Shown here piece by piece: positions 37,401-56,646 of a DNA stretch of 64,000 nucleotides. Each line of letters begins with the position of its first letter. Within the stretch, counting starts at the first letter, position 1. A model generated the notes under the pieces. It was given only the letters and a program-made list of their open reading frames with translations, made no database searches and was not told the DNA's origin. Source of the DNA: Allodiplogaster sudhausi (Eukaryota > Nematoda > Chromadorea > Rhabditida > Diplogasteridae); contig CALZFC010000009.1 of assembly GCA_945643635.1 (NCBI GenBank), positions 5,135,001 to 5,199,000 of the forward strand. The letters are read 5' to 3'. The position numbers and the translations under genes are program-made.

Positions 37401-38243
37401 CCCCATGACGAGGACAATAGAATGGAGAGGAGACAGCCGAGCGCGAGGCCGTACATTCGCAGACTGACCATCAGCTCCCAATTACGACTCGCTGTAATCG
37501 CTCGTTGTGTATGATCCCATACGAGCAGGCTATTTTCAATCTCTTCTCTCCCCATTGGCATGCTGCTCGCAAAGATCGGATCCAACTTTTTCAATGACAG
37601 AAAAAAACTGCATCGGGTTTAACAATGATCATGAACAAAAAGTAGATCTCGCTGTTCATTTTTTGGTCTGAGTATTGAAAAGAATACTTCAAAAATAGAA
37701 GCTTTGAAAGACTTTTCACCACTGCTTTCGTACGTTGTTCACATGATATCAACGTGATAAATGATTAGTGTTCAGCTGGCAGTGACAAGCTAGCTGACCT
37801 TCCTCCTCGCTCTTGTAGTGCTGCATGAGGAAGCCATGCGCGGCCGGCAGCAGATTATCCACCACTCCATCGAGGTAAAGCTGAAGAATCGACAAGCCTA
37901 AGTAAGAGTCTTGCTTTGTAATACATTGGTAAGAAAGATTTTTTTTAAATAATTTTTCTTTCAGATAAAGCGTCTTCTTATGGAATTAAAAAAGTTTTGC
38001 AGGCATCTGGTTGTGCTCTTTTCAATAAGCTGTTCAAAACAGAAACAAACATATTGATAACGAGAAACAGAGATTAAGAGAGTGAGTTTGGGATAGAGAG
38101 AGAAAGAGGAGAGAGAGAGAGAGAAAGAGACAAGAGAAACGACACACCATGAAATGTGAGCCGGCATTAATTGCAACGACTACAGCGATCAGCTGAGAAG
38201 TCTGCGAGGAGGGCAACCACTTCCGAGCCAGATCATCAAGCAT
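29022..38243 (-). CDS. SLC2/GLUT-type facilitated sugar transporter
   Basis: Twelve-helix MFS transporter of the plasma membrane, 508 residues. Minus-strand exons: 38243-38148, 37880-37799, 37491-37388, 37116-36988, 36879-36811, 34586-34365, 34285-34232, 34177-33992, 33913-33782, 33727-33646, 32949-32789, 31888-31736, 29078-29022; all phases join from ATG to TGA. Family marks: TM2-loop GRK at about 90-92, GRFINGAGQG in TM4, ELPPRRCRG after it, APESPRYLL at about 207-215, RK after TM8 (FDKFSRKSL) and the C-terminal VPETARKTP at about 481-488. The TM7 QQLSG region that shapes sugar binding is replaced by QTFVHLDDW, so the substrate may not be glucose. The intron after 33646 appears to use a GC donor (CAG|gcaggt), the only phase-consistent choice. 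A LINE fragment occupies the intron before the 34586 exon. The last exon is tiny and lies 2.7 kb away, the least certain part. Confidence 0.85.
29079..31735 (-). other. Large last intron of the transporter gene
   Basis: Contains an (AT)n repeat at 29362-29386, CT arrays at 30877-30945 and 31360-31405, and otherwise unremarkable sequence. No nested gene seen. Confidence 0.5.
29362..29386. repeat. (AT)n microsatellite
   Basis: About 12 perfect AT units in the transporter's last intron. It contrasts with the dominant GA/CT repeats of the window. Confidence 0.9.
32313..32325. repeat. Poly-C tract, 13 C
   Basis: An uninterrupted C13 run in a transporter intron, flanked upstream by a GA array (about 32198-32256). 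Confidence 0.95.
34933..36111 (+). mobile_element. LINE fragment (Jockey/CR1-like reverse transcriptase), 5'-truncated
   Basis: Encodes the second half of a non-LTR reverse transcriptase. Visible: SVALIDFSKAFDSI, SGVPQGSCLGPLLF, the catalytic YADDVKL, then the thumb and connection motifs YVRPILEYCSTVWNP and LTLFGLPTLSSRRQQADLIVV typical of Jockey/CR1-type elements. The frame shifts near 35310 (just before YADD) and near 35770, so it is dead. The endonuclease and N-terminal polymerase region are missing, consistent with 5' truncation on insertion. It lies antisense within an intron of the sugar transporter. Confidence 0.88.
36675..36785 (+). repeat. G9 tract and (GA)n array
   Basis: A run of nine G is followed by an imperfect GA array in the transporter intron; on the sense strand of that gene it reads as CT. 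Confidence 0.85.
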
Positions 38244-38609
38244 TTCAGTGGCAGGCAGTTGGGAGGGAGAGTGGAGTGCAGAGAGAGAAGAGAGAGTGTT
38301 TTATAGAGAGAGAGAGCCAAGCGAGAAGCTCCCGAGGAGAAGCTGAAACGGACTCGATTAAATGTGTTACAGCGAAGAACTGACACAGACTCGGTCTGAG
38401 GCCAACAAGCAAAGCATCTGCAAGCATTCAGCACCAAACCATTGCAGACACGTTGAACCGAACACATTTCATCAGCATAAGATTGTTCAAAGCAGAAACG
38501 CCATTCAAAATTCCCTGACGCTGTACCCATAATCGGGAGAGTGTTCCTTTCATCCTCTTTTCGACAGGTGAGGCCAGTGGCGTAGCTCTGCCACGCGGAC
38601 AGGATGAGT

Positions 38610-38659
<50 letters not shown>

Positions 38660-41600
38660 AAGCGAGAGAGAGGGATAGCGAGAGAGAGCGAGAGAGAGAG
38701 AGGGAAAGAGAGAGAGAGAAGGAAAAGAGAGAGAGTTTCTCTCTCTCTCTTTTTCCGCGAGAGAGAAGCAGATAAAAAGAAGAGATAAAGTGAACGAAGA
38801 CGAGAGTGTTTGAGTAATAAGAAAAAAGTATACGAGACAAAGAGATAGAAGGAGGGCAGGAAAGAGATAGACAAAGAATAGCAAAAGTTATACGCGGTTT
38901 TCATATGGAAAGAGGCGGCCACGCATTGTTTATACAATGAAAAAGGTGCGATGGGAAGAGCGCAAAAAGGGACGAGGCTGGAAGGAGAAGAAGGTGAGGA
39001 AAAGGAGCATTGGAAAGGTCGATCGGAGACGATAACACATTTCGGCAAGGATGAATGAGAGGGGGGGGGGTTAGAAGGAAATTGGCATGGAACAAGGAAG
39101 ACAGCCATGTCATGACAGTTCAGCTCACAGTTCAGTTCAGTGCAGTTCCGGAGAGAATGCAAACAGAGAACACGAGAGGCGAGGAAGAGTAAGCCGAGGG
39201 GTGGCACTGGACATGGCAGGAGGAATGTGGCTGTCGCGGCCAGACAGAGGAGGGATGACAACCGACTCATCTCGAGGTATGTCAAGATAATGACGCATGG
39301 ATGGAAAGGACAACAACCATAGGGTGAACGCACGCGAGAAGCTGTATGCTGAACGTTTGGATTCTCATGGTGATTGGAGGGGAACAGATGAAGCGGAGAC
39401 GTGTGAATCAGACTGACAATGCTGGAAAGAAAGAATGAGAGAGAAAGATGGTGACAATACAGAGCATAATGCGATAACACGTCAATCGTTCGCGTGAAAT
39501 GCGTCTACGAAGAAAGTTGCAGAGGCGCGAGGGGCAGAGGAGGAAAGACAGTTCATGGCATGGGCCACGCCTTTGACATTTTTGACCATTAACTTGGCTC
39601 GTACGCGCATGCGTCTACTCCCCCCCCCCTATCCTTCCGCCCCCAAAGTCACAAAAAGTAGTACGAAAGTAGAGCTTCATACAACAGCCGCGAGTCAACC
39701 CGAATTTTATGCTAGTCTCCCTTCAATTTCCTTGCCTAATATCAAGTTTCTGCGTCTCTCCGAGCTCAGTCTCCCTCACGAGACGGCTACATAATTTGGG
39801 TCCTTGAAAGGGGCATAGCGAAGATAATATCTAACCTCGACAGGCCAGATATCGGGTGCTTCAAAACATTGTATTGAATGCAACTTAATTAGACCCCGAA
39901 TAGTTTATTTCTATTCTCTTTATAATGGCGTTTGCCAAACTTGCATTGGGGTATGAAAAGACCTAATTGTAAGAAGTGATAGTTTGCATCAACAATGGTG
40001 ATGGAAACATCAAAGTTGTATCTGCTGGCGGTAGATGAATGGGCCTACGAAACCGAAAAAGCCTCGGGCGGACGTGCATTAGAAATCCAATGCTGCTGCA
40101 TGGCCGGCGGCTGCGCACTTCTCTTCTTCTCCTTCTTCTGCTCCTCCTGCCTACGGCGTCAGATTTCGACAGATTCCGCGACAGCCGTTCACCAGAGAGG
40201 AATGATTGAAAAGTGAGACAGCGGAGGGGGGGGCAAACTACGGAGAAGAGTCCGTGAAAGGGTAATCTTCTACACCCAAGTCAACCATGCACTTCGCGAA
40301 GGGCGAAAACTTTGGCGTGATTTGGTTGATGTGGCAGAGGAAAAAGATGCTGAAATAACGAGAGACTGTGTGAGCAGAGAGAGAGAGAGAGAAAGAGAGA
40401 GAGAGCGGGAGCGATAGTGCCGGAAAGGATGAGACTGCCGTGCGTGTGTTGTGTTGCTCGGAGATGCAGTGGCTGAGCCAACATCTAGGAGTATCCATTA
40501 AGGGCGACGATGATGGAAGTTGTGAAATGAGAGGGAGAGAAAACAGAGCCAGAGGTAGAAAGTGAGAGACAGAGAGAGCACACGAAAGAGAGACAGAGAT
40601 AGCGAGAGAGAGAGAGAGAGAGAGAGAGAGCACATGAGTATACAACGGGGAAGGAAGAGACAGAATGTGGTGTTCAGAAATGACTGTTCTCTTTCCATGG
40701 GTTCAGGCATCAACTATATTATAGAAAGGAAGCATTTTCTAGATATATAACTTGTTTCTAGAAAATATTGAACATAATTTACGTTAAAACTCTCATTGTC
40801 AGTGGAGGAGGCTAATTGTAAGAAGCAAATGTATGCGATAATGTTATAAAAAGTCTGTAGTTAGTGTTCCAACATGAAAAAAAATAAGCGAAGAAACGAA
40901 AAAATCAAATAGATTCAAGACCACCAGAACGTTTTGTCGTTGCCATCCATTCTCCACGAAATGTCAGCCATTTATCATAAATGCGCCCGATGGAAATCGG
41001 AAAACGAGGGAAACAATGCCTGCTCTCCCTAGAAACATTCCATTTTATTGCTCAGCCTTAACAATGCGCAACCGAAAGTTAGCTTTTTTTTTTTAGGATA
41101 CTTCACAAACAAAAGATCGTGTAATGTATTTATTTGGTTTAATTTGTTCCATCAAGGCTGAATTGATTCAGCCATATGCCACATTTCTAAAGTGGCACAT
41201 TTCTAGTTAGGAATTAATTGAATTAGGGCTAAAAATATTCGTACAGGCAGCGTTTGCTCTTAAAGAACATTTCCTTCGATATCTGGATTTTCTATATTAT
41301 AAACTGTCTCTTCATATGCAAATGTAGTGCATAAACATTTATGTATATAGAGGTGAAGATATCTTGCCTCCGTGGAACTAAGATAAGTATTAAGAAGTAA
41401 CGACGAGTTTTCTATTGACTTTTGCTGAACTATTATCAGCGGAATTACACGGGGTGTGATCGGTTTTTTGTAAGGGTGAAACACTTTCTTCTCCGCTACA
41501 TGAAGATCAAACTCTCGGATCTCTGGTCCATGCTCTCCTCGGCGCATCTATTTATTGTGGAGATAAAGGAGAGGCACGCCGAGCGACGCGGACCACTGCT

Positions 41601-43016
41601 TTTAAGGGAGTGCAGCCGACTTCTCTGAGACATTCACCCTCCTTCTCCTCATTATTACAGTCGACAACTCCGTTGCTAACTCTTATAGAAATATCTGCAA
41701 TGACCAAGCTGCTTGAAAAAAATGTTACAGTCGTCTAACGGGTTATTTCTACTTCAATAAATGCAATTTTATTCACTTAAATGCCTTCCTCGAAAGGCAA
41801 AAGTTTCATTGATTTTCGATGATACAAAAATTATTGGATAGTCAATAAATACTTTGCTTCAGTCTTGAAAGAAATGCTGGCCTATTTATCAGTTGTACAC
41901 AACATTTATTTTCTCCCTTACGTTCACTTTCGTCGCTTTTTTCTCGCTCTTCCTCCTTCTCGTACCCTACTTTGGATCCATACATCGCTCTCCTCTCTCT
42001 CTCTCTCTCTATCCCTCTCTCTCTCCTCTCTCTATCCCTCTCTCTCTCCTCTCTCTATCACTTTTCCCTCTGTCCCTTCTCATCTTCTCTCTCAGCCCTT
42101 CCTTTCTTATCTACTCCCAAATCGCTCTCATTTACAATGAATGCGATGCGGCTTTAGGCTATGTATGTCTGTTCGTGATCGGATGCTTCCTAAAGAGACC
42201 ATCTTTCGGTTGAGTACAATTGTTTAATTTCTGTCTTAACTTCTCGAAAAGAAATCACTTCCCAATGTAAACTCACTACTTTTCTCTATGATATAGCAAT
42301 TATATTTTCGCTAAGGAGAATGTATGTCAACTTCACCGTATTCTCACTTAATTTCTAACTATATTTAAAAAATTTGACATACTACATACATCGTGTAAGT
42401 TTACTGCTCACGGAAGGATCAATCGTGATAATGGAGTGAGAATAATGAAATCATTTCACAGCCAATGAATACTGAAAGACGGTTGAATCACAAGCGGTTT
42501 GCTTGTTTTGTCTTCAACCAAATCGAATGTCCATTCGTGTCGGTGACCTTCTTCCTCTATCAGATGCAGCGAATGCAGTCTCTGTTTCTAACACTCTCCA
42601 TATCGCTCTCTAGTTCTCTTTGTCTGTCTGTCTCTCGTTCTCTGTATTTCTGTCTCTCTGCTTCTTCTGATTTTCTCTTCTATCTCGACTATGCCTTCCG
42701 CTCCACGAAACATACAACAGATCTGTCTGTTTATCTGTATCATCTCTGTTACTATTCTCTAACTCTCTCGCTCCCTCTTCCTTTCTCTTGTCCTCTCTCG
42801 ATCTCTCTTTGGTCAGTGGAGAGCATACGCAAGTATCACGCCACTCCATTCCGTGTGCTCGATGTTTTTGCTTGTTTCTTCGATTGCACCCCTCCCCCGA
42901 GTACTTCTCTACCAACACTTTCCATTAGATGGCTCTTTCCCTGAATACAAACGCTGTTTTCATAACTGAAAACCTTATTAGATTACTGACGTAATGTGGT
43001 TTTCTATAAATTCAAG
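38244..43016. other. Intergenic region between divergent genes
   Basis: Must hold the promoters of the transporter (leftward) and the folate enzyme (rightward). GA arrays at 38611-38720 and 40602-40630, CT arrays at 41990-42058 and 42600-42800, a G10 run at 39061-39070 and C10 at 39620-39629. I found no exon chain; long frames across GA/CT arrays are artefacts. Confidence 0.55.
38611..38720 (+). repeat. (GA)n array
   Basis: Long imperfect GA repeat just upstream of the transporter start codon. Confidence 0.9.
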
Positions 43017-48591
<5,575 letters not shown>

Positions 48592-49697
48592 AAACACACA
48601 CTCTCTCCCCTCTTCTCTCTCTCTCTCTCTCTCTCCCTCTCTTCCGTCTCACTTTTCTCTCCTTCTGTTCTCCCTTTCCGTTCTCTCTCTCCCTTCTCTC
48701 TCTCAATTTCCTCGCACCTCCATATCATTTGTACATCTCCTGGCCATTCCACTTATCAACATTTAAACTGCCATTCATCTACTAGCTAGATATCTCTCAT
48801 TACATGTTTAAAGGTTGAACTGTCAATTAATTTTCATATTTTTTAAAGCACTAACGTAACAAAACGGAACATTCTTCGACAAATATGGCCATATTACGTT
48901 GATTTGATAAACGCCAGTATTCCTTCTTTTCCAACCATTATTCTTTTGGTTTGCTTATTGGTAGCCACGGTTCTGCTGAATTGTTTGCTGGTCCATTTAC
49001 GAAATTTCAAAGCAAAGATTGAGTACATAATTGTTTTGTAAATTTTGCTTATTGTTAATAAAAATTCCCTCTATTGTACCTGCAACATGATATGGAGAAA
49101 ATAGAAATTTCTGACGAGTGGGACAAGTGAAATCTCTGATTTTTCGGCTTTTCCTATTTCTCCTACATCTTGTTCTTATGTCATTTCTTTAGTGATCGTT
49201 TTTCTGTAGCAGTCTGGCTAATCAGCTCCCTCTTAATCTCTCTCCCTCTATCTTTCAACCGCTCTCTGCCTCTCTTTTATCTCTCTGAATGTCTTTCTTT
49301 CTCTTTGTTTCTCTTCCTCTATGCCTACCCCCCCCCTCAGTCTGCCTCTTTTCACGCTATTTCCCATGCTGCCTTGTGTCGGATTCCATTGCCTGAGGAT
49401 CCGGCAGCGGGAATCCATCTGAAAGTAAGTGGAAAATGTGGAGGAGGATTGGCTGTCGGCTATTGCTCTTTCTTATGTATCTCTATTCTATCTCTTCTAC
49501 CACAATAGCTTACTAAGCCTCTCTCTCTATGTCTCTTTATCTACATTATATCTATCGTCTGTTTCTCACTCACAATATCTCTCTTTTTTCTTTCCATCTC
49601 TCATTCATTCTTTTTCCCTTTTCCTCTACTTCGGCCTCACTTCCAGCCCAAGTTCTCGAAGGTAAGAAAGGAATGAAGCAGACAGAGGAGTGGGAGA

Positions 49698-49740
<43 letters not shown>

Positions 49741-50728
49741 AATGAGTTGGCGAAGAGGCCGTGTGCCCGTAGCATCTGCCACCTCCACTACTGCAAGGCT
49801 CGTCCGATAGATGGAGTGAGAGAAGAGAGAGAGAGCAGCTGATCGGAGAGACGCAGAGTGATGAGAGAGAAAAAGAGATGAGAGCCGGAGAATAAGAAGG
49901 CAAGGGCGTTTCTGATGCGGTCCAGATTACACTGATGTCCTCCTGAGCAGCCAGCAGCAGGGTCGTATTCTCTCTCAGGCCCTCTCTGTCCAGTAGAGAG
50001 AGTGCAAGACAGCTTCAGCCATACAGACTCCGCTCACCCGAGGGCATCTGCTTCTTCTTTGCATCTTTTCTATTATTATTAACGCAATTTTATGACTTTC
50101 GACGAAGTCGTAAATCACATCTTTGTAAATGCTTTTCATGCCAGACATAATCAGTAGTCATAGACTTTTATACCTATGCGATCAAATAAATATTGACCTT
50201 TACGGACTGAAAGTGACACATAAGTAGTCTTTTTAAAGGGATTTTGAGAATTCGTTAAATTTTGCCTGTTGATCAAGATTGCGCATTTATTTGTCCTAAC
50301 ACTGTAAAAGTTAACTCTGAATATTGCAATTTCGGTCGGTCCCGTAATCTATTCACATAGGATTCACAAATTTGTATGTTTTTGAAATCCAAAAATTACA
50401 AAAGTATTCCAACTAATACCTTTTGTTGAATCTGCAGTAGAACGTGACTGATTTGGCCGTACGGTTCTTCCTCATCTCGCGTTATTCAGTCATTGACTCT
50501 TGTTGCACTCTTGCCAATTGAGCCTCTTGTCAGTTGCTAGCGAAGCTACAGCTGTCATTTTATTTCTCTGTTTCTTCTCGTGCTCCTAGAAAACCGTTGT
50601 GCATGTCAGTTTTCTCGCGTGCATGATGCAGACTTTTGTGATAAACTGCGAAAAAAATATTATGAATACCTGAAAAAAATAAAGAATAAACTCAATAATT
50701 ACAGTGGGGAAGCATCAAACAGGCAGCC
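48592..50728. other. Intergenic region
   Basis: Starts with a CT array in the folate gene's 3' UTR (48600-48720) and AATAAA at 49057-49062. More CT (49220-49330, 49500-49600), a C9 run at 49328-49336 and a GA array at 49700-49735. No exons recognised. The segment just before 50729 should hold the troponin I promoter or leader acceptor (aattacag at 50697-50704). Confidence 0.55.
49057..49062 (+). promoter_or_regulatory. Candidate polyadenylation signal
   Basis: AATAAA about 465 bp after the family-conserved stop of the folate enzyme; the first clear one downstream that I saw. Confidence 0.4.
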
Positions 50729-52761
50729 ATGAGCGAAGTCGAAGGAGGCGAGGCGAGCGATGCTCAGCGCAAGGCACAGGAGCGAGAGGCCAAGAAGGCC
50801 GAGGTGCGCAAGCGCCTCGAGGAGTCGGGCAAGGCCGGCAAGAAGGCCAAGAAGGGCTTCCTCACGCCCGACCGCAAGAAGAAGCTCCGTGTCAGTTCAA
50901 TTGAGCCAATATTCTATTTGATTATTTTGTTATTAACAATGATTTTTATGAAGTATTGTAATTTATTATTTTAAATAAATCACATGTTTATCGCCGCTCC
51001 AATTTCCAGAAGCTTCTTATGGTCAAAGCCGCCGAGGACCTGAAGAGACAGCAGCTGCAGAAGGAGCAGGAACGAACGACTGCACTCTCCTCTAGGACAA
51101 TTCCCCTTCCCAATGTTGACAGCATCGATGACAAGGGTATGCAGTGGCATGGAATGATGTGAGGAAAATGAAGGGTGAAATGGAGGGAAGGAAAGAGTGA
51201 CAGAGATGGAGAGATAAGTAGCCTATCTCTTTTGTATTCAGTCAATATTCAGAAGTATCATGTCTAGAAGATAAGAAGGACATTTCGATAAGTCTGCTAA
51301 GATAATTTGTTGGAATTCAGGCAAACTTGAGCAAATCTACAACGAGCTCTTCGAGCGCGTCAAACAGCTCGAGGAGGAGAAGTACGACATCAACCAGGTC
51401 GTGCAGGCCAAGGAGAACGAGATCAACAACCTCAACATTGAGGTCAACGACCTCCGCGGCAAGTTGTGAGTCATCCATTTCTTATTGTTATGGTTTTTTA
51501 AAGGTTAATATAAACAGAAAAAAACTTACTTTGCATCGGACATAATTCCACTCGGTTTGAGCGCAAAGCCCGCGCTGAAGAAGGTCTCGAAGTACGACAA
51601 CAAGTTCAAGAAGATGGCCGGCGAGGGCGCAGATAAGGCGCCGAAGGCGGACTTCCGCTCGAACCTCAAAGTCGTCGTCAAGTCGGAGAATGCCATCGAG
51701 GAAGCACTCTCCAAGGTCAGTCAAGAGACTTCTCTCTCTCTCTCCTTCATTTATATTTCTCTTTCTGCGTCTCTCCATCTTTCTCTTACTATTTTAGCGT
51801 ACGTTTGATAAATGAAGATCTCGTAAAGTAATTGTAAACTGACGTAAATTTCGGTTTATAGTTTCCGAAGCTATCAGGTCGCACCAGTCAAAACAGCAAC
51901 TGTTAAGTGTCCTTTCTTCGTTTACGAATAGTGTTATTCCACTTTATTTGATTGATTCCATAGCAAAGATTTGTTGAATTAGACAGACTGGATGGGATAG
52001 AAAAGGTTGGAATGCAAGAAGACGTGGCAGAGAAAGACTGAAAAAAGGGATAGGAGTCGGAGAGAGTGTGGGCGGTGGAAGGGGCAACACCTGCTGCTGA
52101 CTCTGGGAAACGAGATGAGTCCAGGCGATTGAAGAGAGAGAGAGAAAGACAGAGAAAAGAGAGAGAAAGAGAGAGAGAAAGAAAGAGAGTGAGAGAGAGA
52201 GCACAGCCAAAGGGCAAATCTGGAGAGTGACAGACTGACTGAACAAAAATATCCCTTGGACAAGCCGCCGAGAATGTTTTCGTCGGTATTTCTTTTCATG
52301 TGGAATTGTTTCGATTGAGGGGGGAATGTGTATAAATAGCAGGAAGAAGAACACGTGATTAGCTTTCGTTTCAGAAGAAGAAGGGAGACAAGCCCGAGTG
52401 GAGCAAGAAGGAAGGCGAGGAGAAACCGAAGAGCGACGAGCCCGCCGCCAAGGCAAAACATTTTATACTCTTTTTTTGTTTCCCATCAACATGCATAATA
52501 TACCCGGATTAATACTAACGATTTCGATATATCTATCTTTATCTTTTGTTCATTATTTTCGTTTGCTGGAGATATATTTTGTTTGATTTCAGGTTAAGGA
52601 CACCACCGAAGCCGCCGAGCCCGAGCCGGAGGAGCCGTCGGAGGCACCCGAGGGTAAGAGAAATGACTTATAGTCTATGAGTGTGAACTTGCTAAGCGTA
52701 AAGTCTTGATATTGCAGAGGTTGAAGAGGAGGAGGGCGACGAGGAGGAGGAGGAGGAGTAG
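50729..52761 (+). CDS. tni: Troponin I
   Basis: Inhibitory subunit of the troponin complex on the thin filament; it blocks actomyosin until calcium binds troponin C. Exons 50729-50890, 51010-51136, 51321-51465, 51562-51715, 52375-52452, 52593-52653 and 52718-52761 give 256 residues. The N-terminal part has [15 protein letters not shown], then [15 protein letters not shown] and [16 protein letters not shown] heptad helix ([18 protein letters not shown]) would pair with troponin T. The inhibitory region reads NDLRGKF then [16 protein letters not shown] at about 138-160. The tail, rich in Glu and Pro and ending EEEEEE, is the style seen in nematode UNC-27 and unlike vertebrate TnI. Exon 4 uses a gtttgag acceptor, and the intron after exon 5 starts with GC (AAG|gcaaaa), no GT being available in frame. 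The 659-bp intron 4 carries a GA array. Confidence 0.96.
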
Positions 52762-53672
52762 ACCACTCGCCACTACCGACTCTCGGACGACTGAACGACC
52801 ATGTCATATTAATCCACGTCTACTGTGCACTCTCTTTCTATCTCTCTCTTTCCCTCGTGCTTTGTTGAGTTATTTCCTGTGTGTCCAGGCTGGATGATCT
52901 TCCTCGCATAGTTTCACTCGTCCCTTCCTTTTCCATCCCCACCCACGTCATCTCTGAGCAAGGGTCGCCAATGTATGTGTTATTCGTTTCTTTCTCTCTC
53001 TCCACGGGGTCCCTCCCCCATTTCGACCCCTTCAATCACCCCCTTTCACTCTTTTTCTCTCTCCCTCTCTTGTTTCCCTCTCACGCTCAATGAAACATCT
53101 GTCTCGCTGTCTGTGTATTTCACATGCCATGTTCATTATCTAATGAAGAGCCGAAATAAAGCTGCTCATTTTCATTGGATCGGTAAGTCTACTTTTCGAT
53201 TGTTCTTTTTTTTTGGAGGTCTGATCGAGAAAAAAATGTTGTGGCAGACAGGTGCACCGGCGTGAAGAGAAAAGACACTGTTTATTAACCTATACTTTCT
53301 TTACTCAGAAAGCAACCCTGAAATGCGTGGGTGCTAGAGAGAAATGAGATGAGCAGAGCTTTCAGGAAGAGACATAGAGAATAAGATGGAGAACAAGAGA
53401 CATAAAAGAGAGAGACAGAGAAAGAGAGGGAAGATAGAGAGTGTAGTAAGAGAGATGGCTCAAGATCACGCAAAGCTGGTTAAGAGACATCTGTCTTGAT
53501 TCTGCCCATGGCTTCTTCGCTAAAACCTTTCCACTACTTCTCTGCTTCGCCCTTTATTTCTTGCTCTTCCCCTTCTCCAAGCACCTGCAACTGCTGTTTC
53601 AGCATGCACCAAAACAGCCAGCGATTCGAGGGAAGAAAGTAGGCTTCGCGTAGAAGGAATGAACACTCGCTA

Positions 53673-53709
<37 letters not shown>

Positions 53710-55682
53710 AAAAAAGAAAGAAAGAGGAGGGAACCACCAACGAAGCAGAGAAGGAAACAGAGGTCTTATTATCCAGAGGAGAATCTGAGCGGAGAAGGGG
53801 GAGAGAATGTGCCCGAAGGCGGTTGTAATCATACATACGTTCACTACAACAATAAAGGAAAGAGAAGAGAAATAGAGATAGCAGGAGAGAGAGAGATAGA
53901 GAAAGGAGAGAGAGCAAGAGAGAAAAAGAGGGAAGGGAGTGTGAAGAGATACACGAGAAAGGAAGAGAACGCAACTGCAAATGTGAAACAGGTAGAGGAT
54001 CAATGGACTATAAAAAAACCACAGGACTACTATCTGGACAACTTGCCGTTCAATTTACAAGCAAATCATAGTGGAACTGCAGCGTTGTTTTGAAATGTTC
54101 AAATAAAGCAACAATAAGGCATTTGTGTTGTCTTGCGAATGCTGGCTGTGCTAACATGAGATGTGGGAGCATAATTTATGCGGATTAGTTGAGGAAGTCG
54201 AGAACATCACATGATAAAAGTACAAGTAGTCGTTGTTCCATCTGAAGTTTATATAATGGTGGGGTGTCCGACTACAGTGGAAAAGGCTCTTATCAAAATG
54301 GAAACGACCCAAGACCGCTTGTTTTTTTCTCTTTCATGAATTGGAAGAAATATGCTACTATCGTTCGAAAATGATGCACGGAAAGAGCAAAAAGAGATAG
54401 GGAATCGGAGCTACAATTATGAACAGTACGAAATCTAAATGCATATAAACAGTATGAATAAACAGTATGAAACATTCACCGTATTTAACGAATACAAAAG
54501 CGTAAAAAGGATGAAACCATTTCTACATCAGAATATAATAAGACAGTATTAGCGAGAACACGAGAGGTGTTCGGTTGTGCGTAAAGAAGCGTCAAAGTAG
54601 AGAAGAGAACTGGGATATCTGGATTCTGGTGCACAGCATCATGGGAGAGACAGAAAACATTGATAATATAAGGATATGCAATACGATTCACAGCTCATAC
54701 AAATCGCTGTATAAAAAAGGAACCAATCTTCTTCTTTTTTTGAGTTTTTGCAAGATTTTTTTTTCCATTTTTAATGTCTTTCAGTTAAAGCTTGAAAAAG
54801 CAGTACGATGGGAATCATATATATATAATAAGGTTACTCCCAGGAGGCTGGGATTCTGCGTTAGTGGAGATCAAAAGAGGGGAAGGGGGAAAGATACATC
54901 GGCACTTCAGAGGCTACAGTACAGTCCAGTCAGAATTACTTGCAAAAACATTTATAAAAAGAGAGAAAGGAACAAACAGCGAGCCCTGAACGTGATAATC
55001 ATGAGAATGTATAACAAAGGGGGGACAAAAAAGAACGCATCTTCACAGATAAGACCTCTGGAGGAATAAGAAAGAGAAGTTAGCTCGGTTGGAAAAGAAG
55101 AAGAAGAGATGATGATGACATCGAGCGAAGGAGTGATGAGCCAGTGGTGAATGAGGTACGAGTTTAAACGGAGTGTGAACAGAGCTTCAGGCTTAATCAA
55201 GAGAACATTCTTTGCTCCATTTCGGGGTCCTGCCTCAATTACTTCAATGGAGCGAGTCATATTAAGGAAGAGAATGTGGAGAGGTGTCCTGAAGAAGACA
55301 TAATGGAGCGGGAAAGAGAAAGTTAAGATACAAGGGGGTGATTCAAGAGTGGGAATGACTACGGCGAGTCATCATCTGGGCTGCCAGGAAACACGTTGCC
55401 AGGGCGCACCACCTGAACTTTCATTTTTAGTTCATTTCATCCGAATCGAATATATCGAGCGACACTTATGAAGTCTCTTACTTTGTTGTTTAATCGGTGT
55501 ATTTTTAAATCAAAATTGAGAACGAACCATTTGAGAGCGGGGAATGCGGACATCTCAAATAGGAGTTGAGACATGCAGAGGGGCAGCTTTAGCCTGGAAG
55601 GGCAAATGAATGTTTCTGTCTCTTTCCTTCACCTCGGCTTCATCCCATCGTAAATATTGCTGGACACAATTTGAACTTGTAT
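52762..55682. other. Convergent intergenic region
   Basis: Between troponin I and the 3' end of PARN. Holds the troponin I 3' UTR with AATAAA at 53155-53160, CT stretches near 52990-53080, and GA arrays near 53395-53440, 53670-53720 and 53860-53940. The rest is A-rich unique sequence with no supported exon. Confidence 0.55.
53155..53160 (+). promoter_or_regulatory. Polyadenylation signal of troponin I
   Basis: AATAAA about 395 bp after the stop, the first in the downstream region that I noticed. Confidence 0.55.
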
Positions 55683-56598
55683 CTAAAAGAAAGCGAACTC
55701 GATGGTGGGCCGAACGGCAGTGGTTGGCTCTGCGAGTGCTGGCAGAATGGCGGAGTCTCCTCCGTTGCTTCCAATGTCGTCAGAGGAGGTAGACGCGGAA
55801 GAGGACGCGGAGGGGAGAGAGAGGACGCGGTAGTCGGGGTGCATCGAGTAGTACTTGAACACGCGCCAATACCTGCAAGACATCTAGCTAATCATGCCAA
55901 AACGCGCATTTCTTTCTGTATCATAACCGGAGGGAGTGAATACAATTAGTGCTTTCCGTCACCAACGTCGTGTCCGTGTTGGTCGCGACGTGAATGCGAT
56001 TGTCTCCATGGCAGCGTACGTCGCATCTCCATCTGCCAAACTTGCCACGTAACTCGCGCCGCAACGCGCCGAGCCCGGCCGTGTCGTCCTTCGCTATCAT
56101 CTCCAGAATGATCGCGTCCGGATTGCGGGAGGGCGGCTCCGCGCCCAGCTGAATACAAGGATGGCGTCATTCCAAAGGAAATTGTTTTTGGAAACTATTT
56201 TCCATGCTCAAACCATTCCAACAGGAAATTCGCGTTCGTGTACACATCTGCCTTCCAAACATTCATGAGCTTACTCTCCATTTCGTTTGCTGTAACTGGC
56301 CATATAACAAGACGAAAGAAAACAGTTCCCTCCTGTCAATTATCTTCGTAAGTGCGCGGTAAGATAACCCCACGATGTTTCAGCAAAGGAGACCAAGTCC
56401 CTTTGTTAGGAACTATTCTCTTAGATCAAACACAAACTTAGACGTGCGCACAGCAACCAACAACACTTTCAGTATGTCACATGTGTTTGCTTGTTCTGAG
56501 AACATTTCAAATAGCCAAGACAGCCATGAATGAGGTCAAGGATGAGGTGGTTATTTCGAGAGAGAGAGAGAGAGAGAGAGGAAGAGAGAGAGAGATAA

Positions 56599-56646
<48 letters not shown>

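Noticed and set aside
38428..39480. 350-codon open frame on the minus strand, rich in Ser-Leu
   Set aside because: It is the translation of a CT/GA microsatellite plus flanks, with no domain, no splice partner and no codon bias like neighbouring genes.
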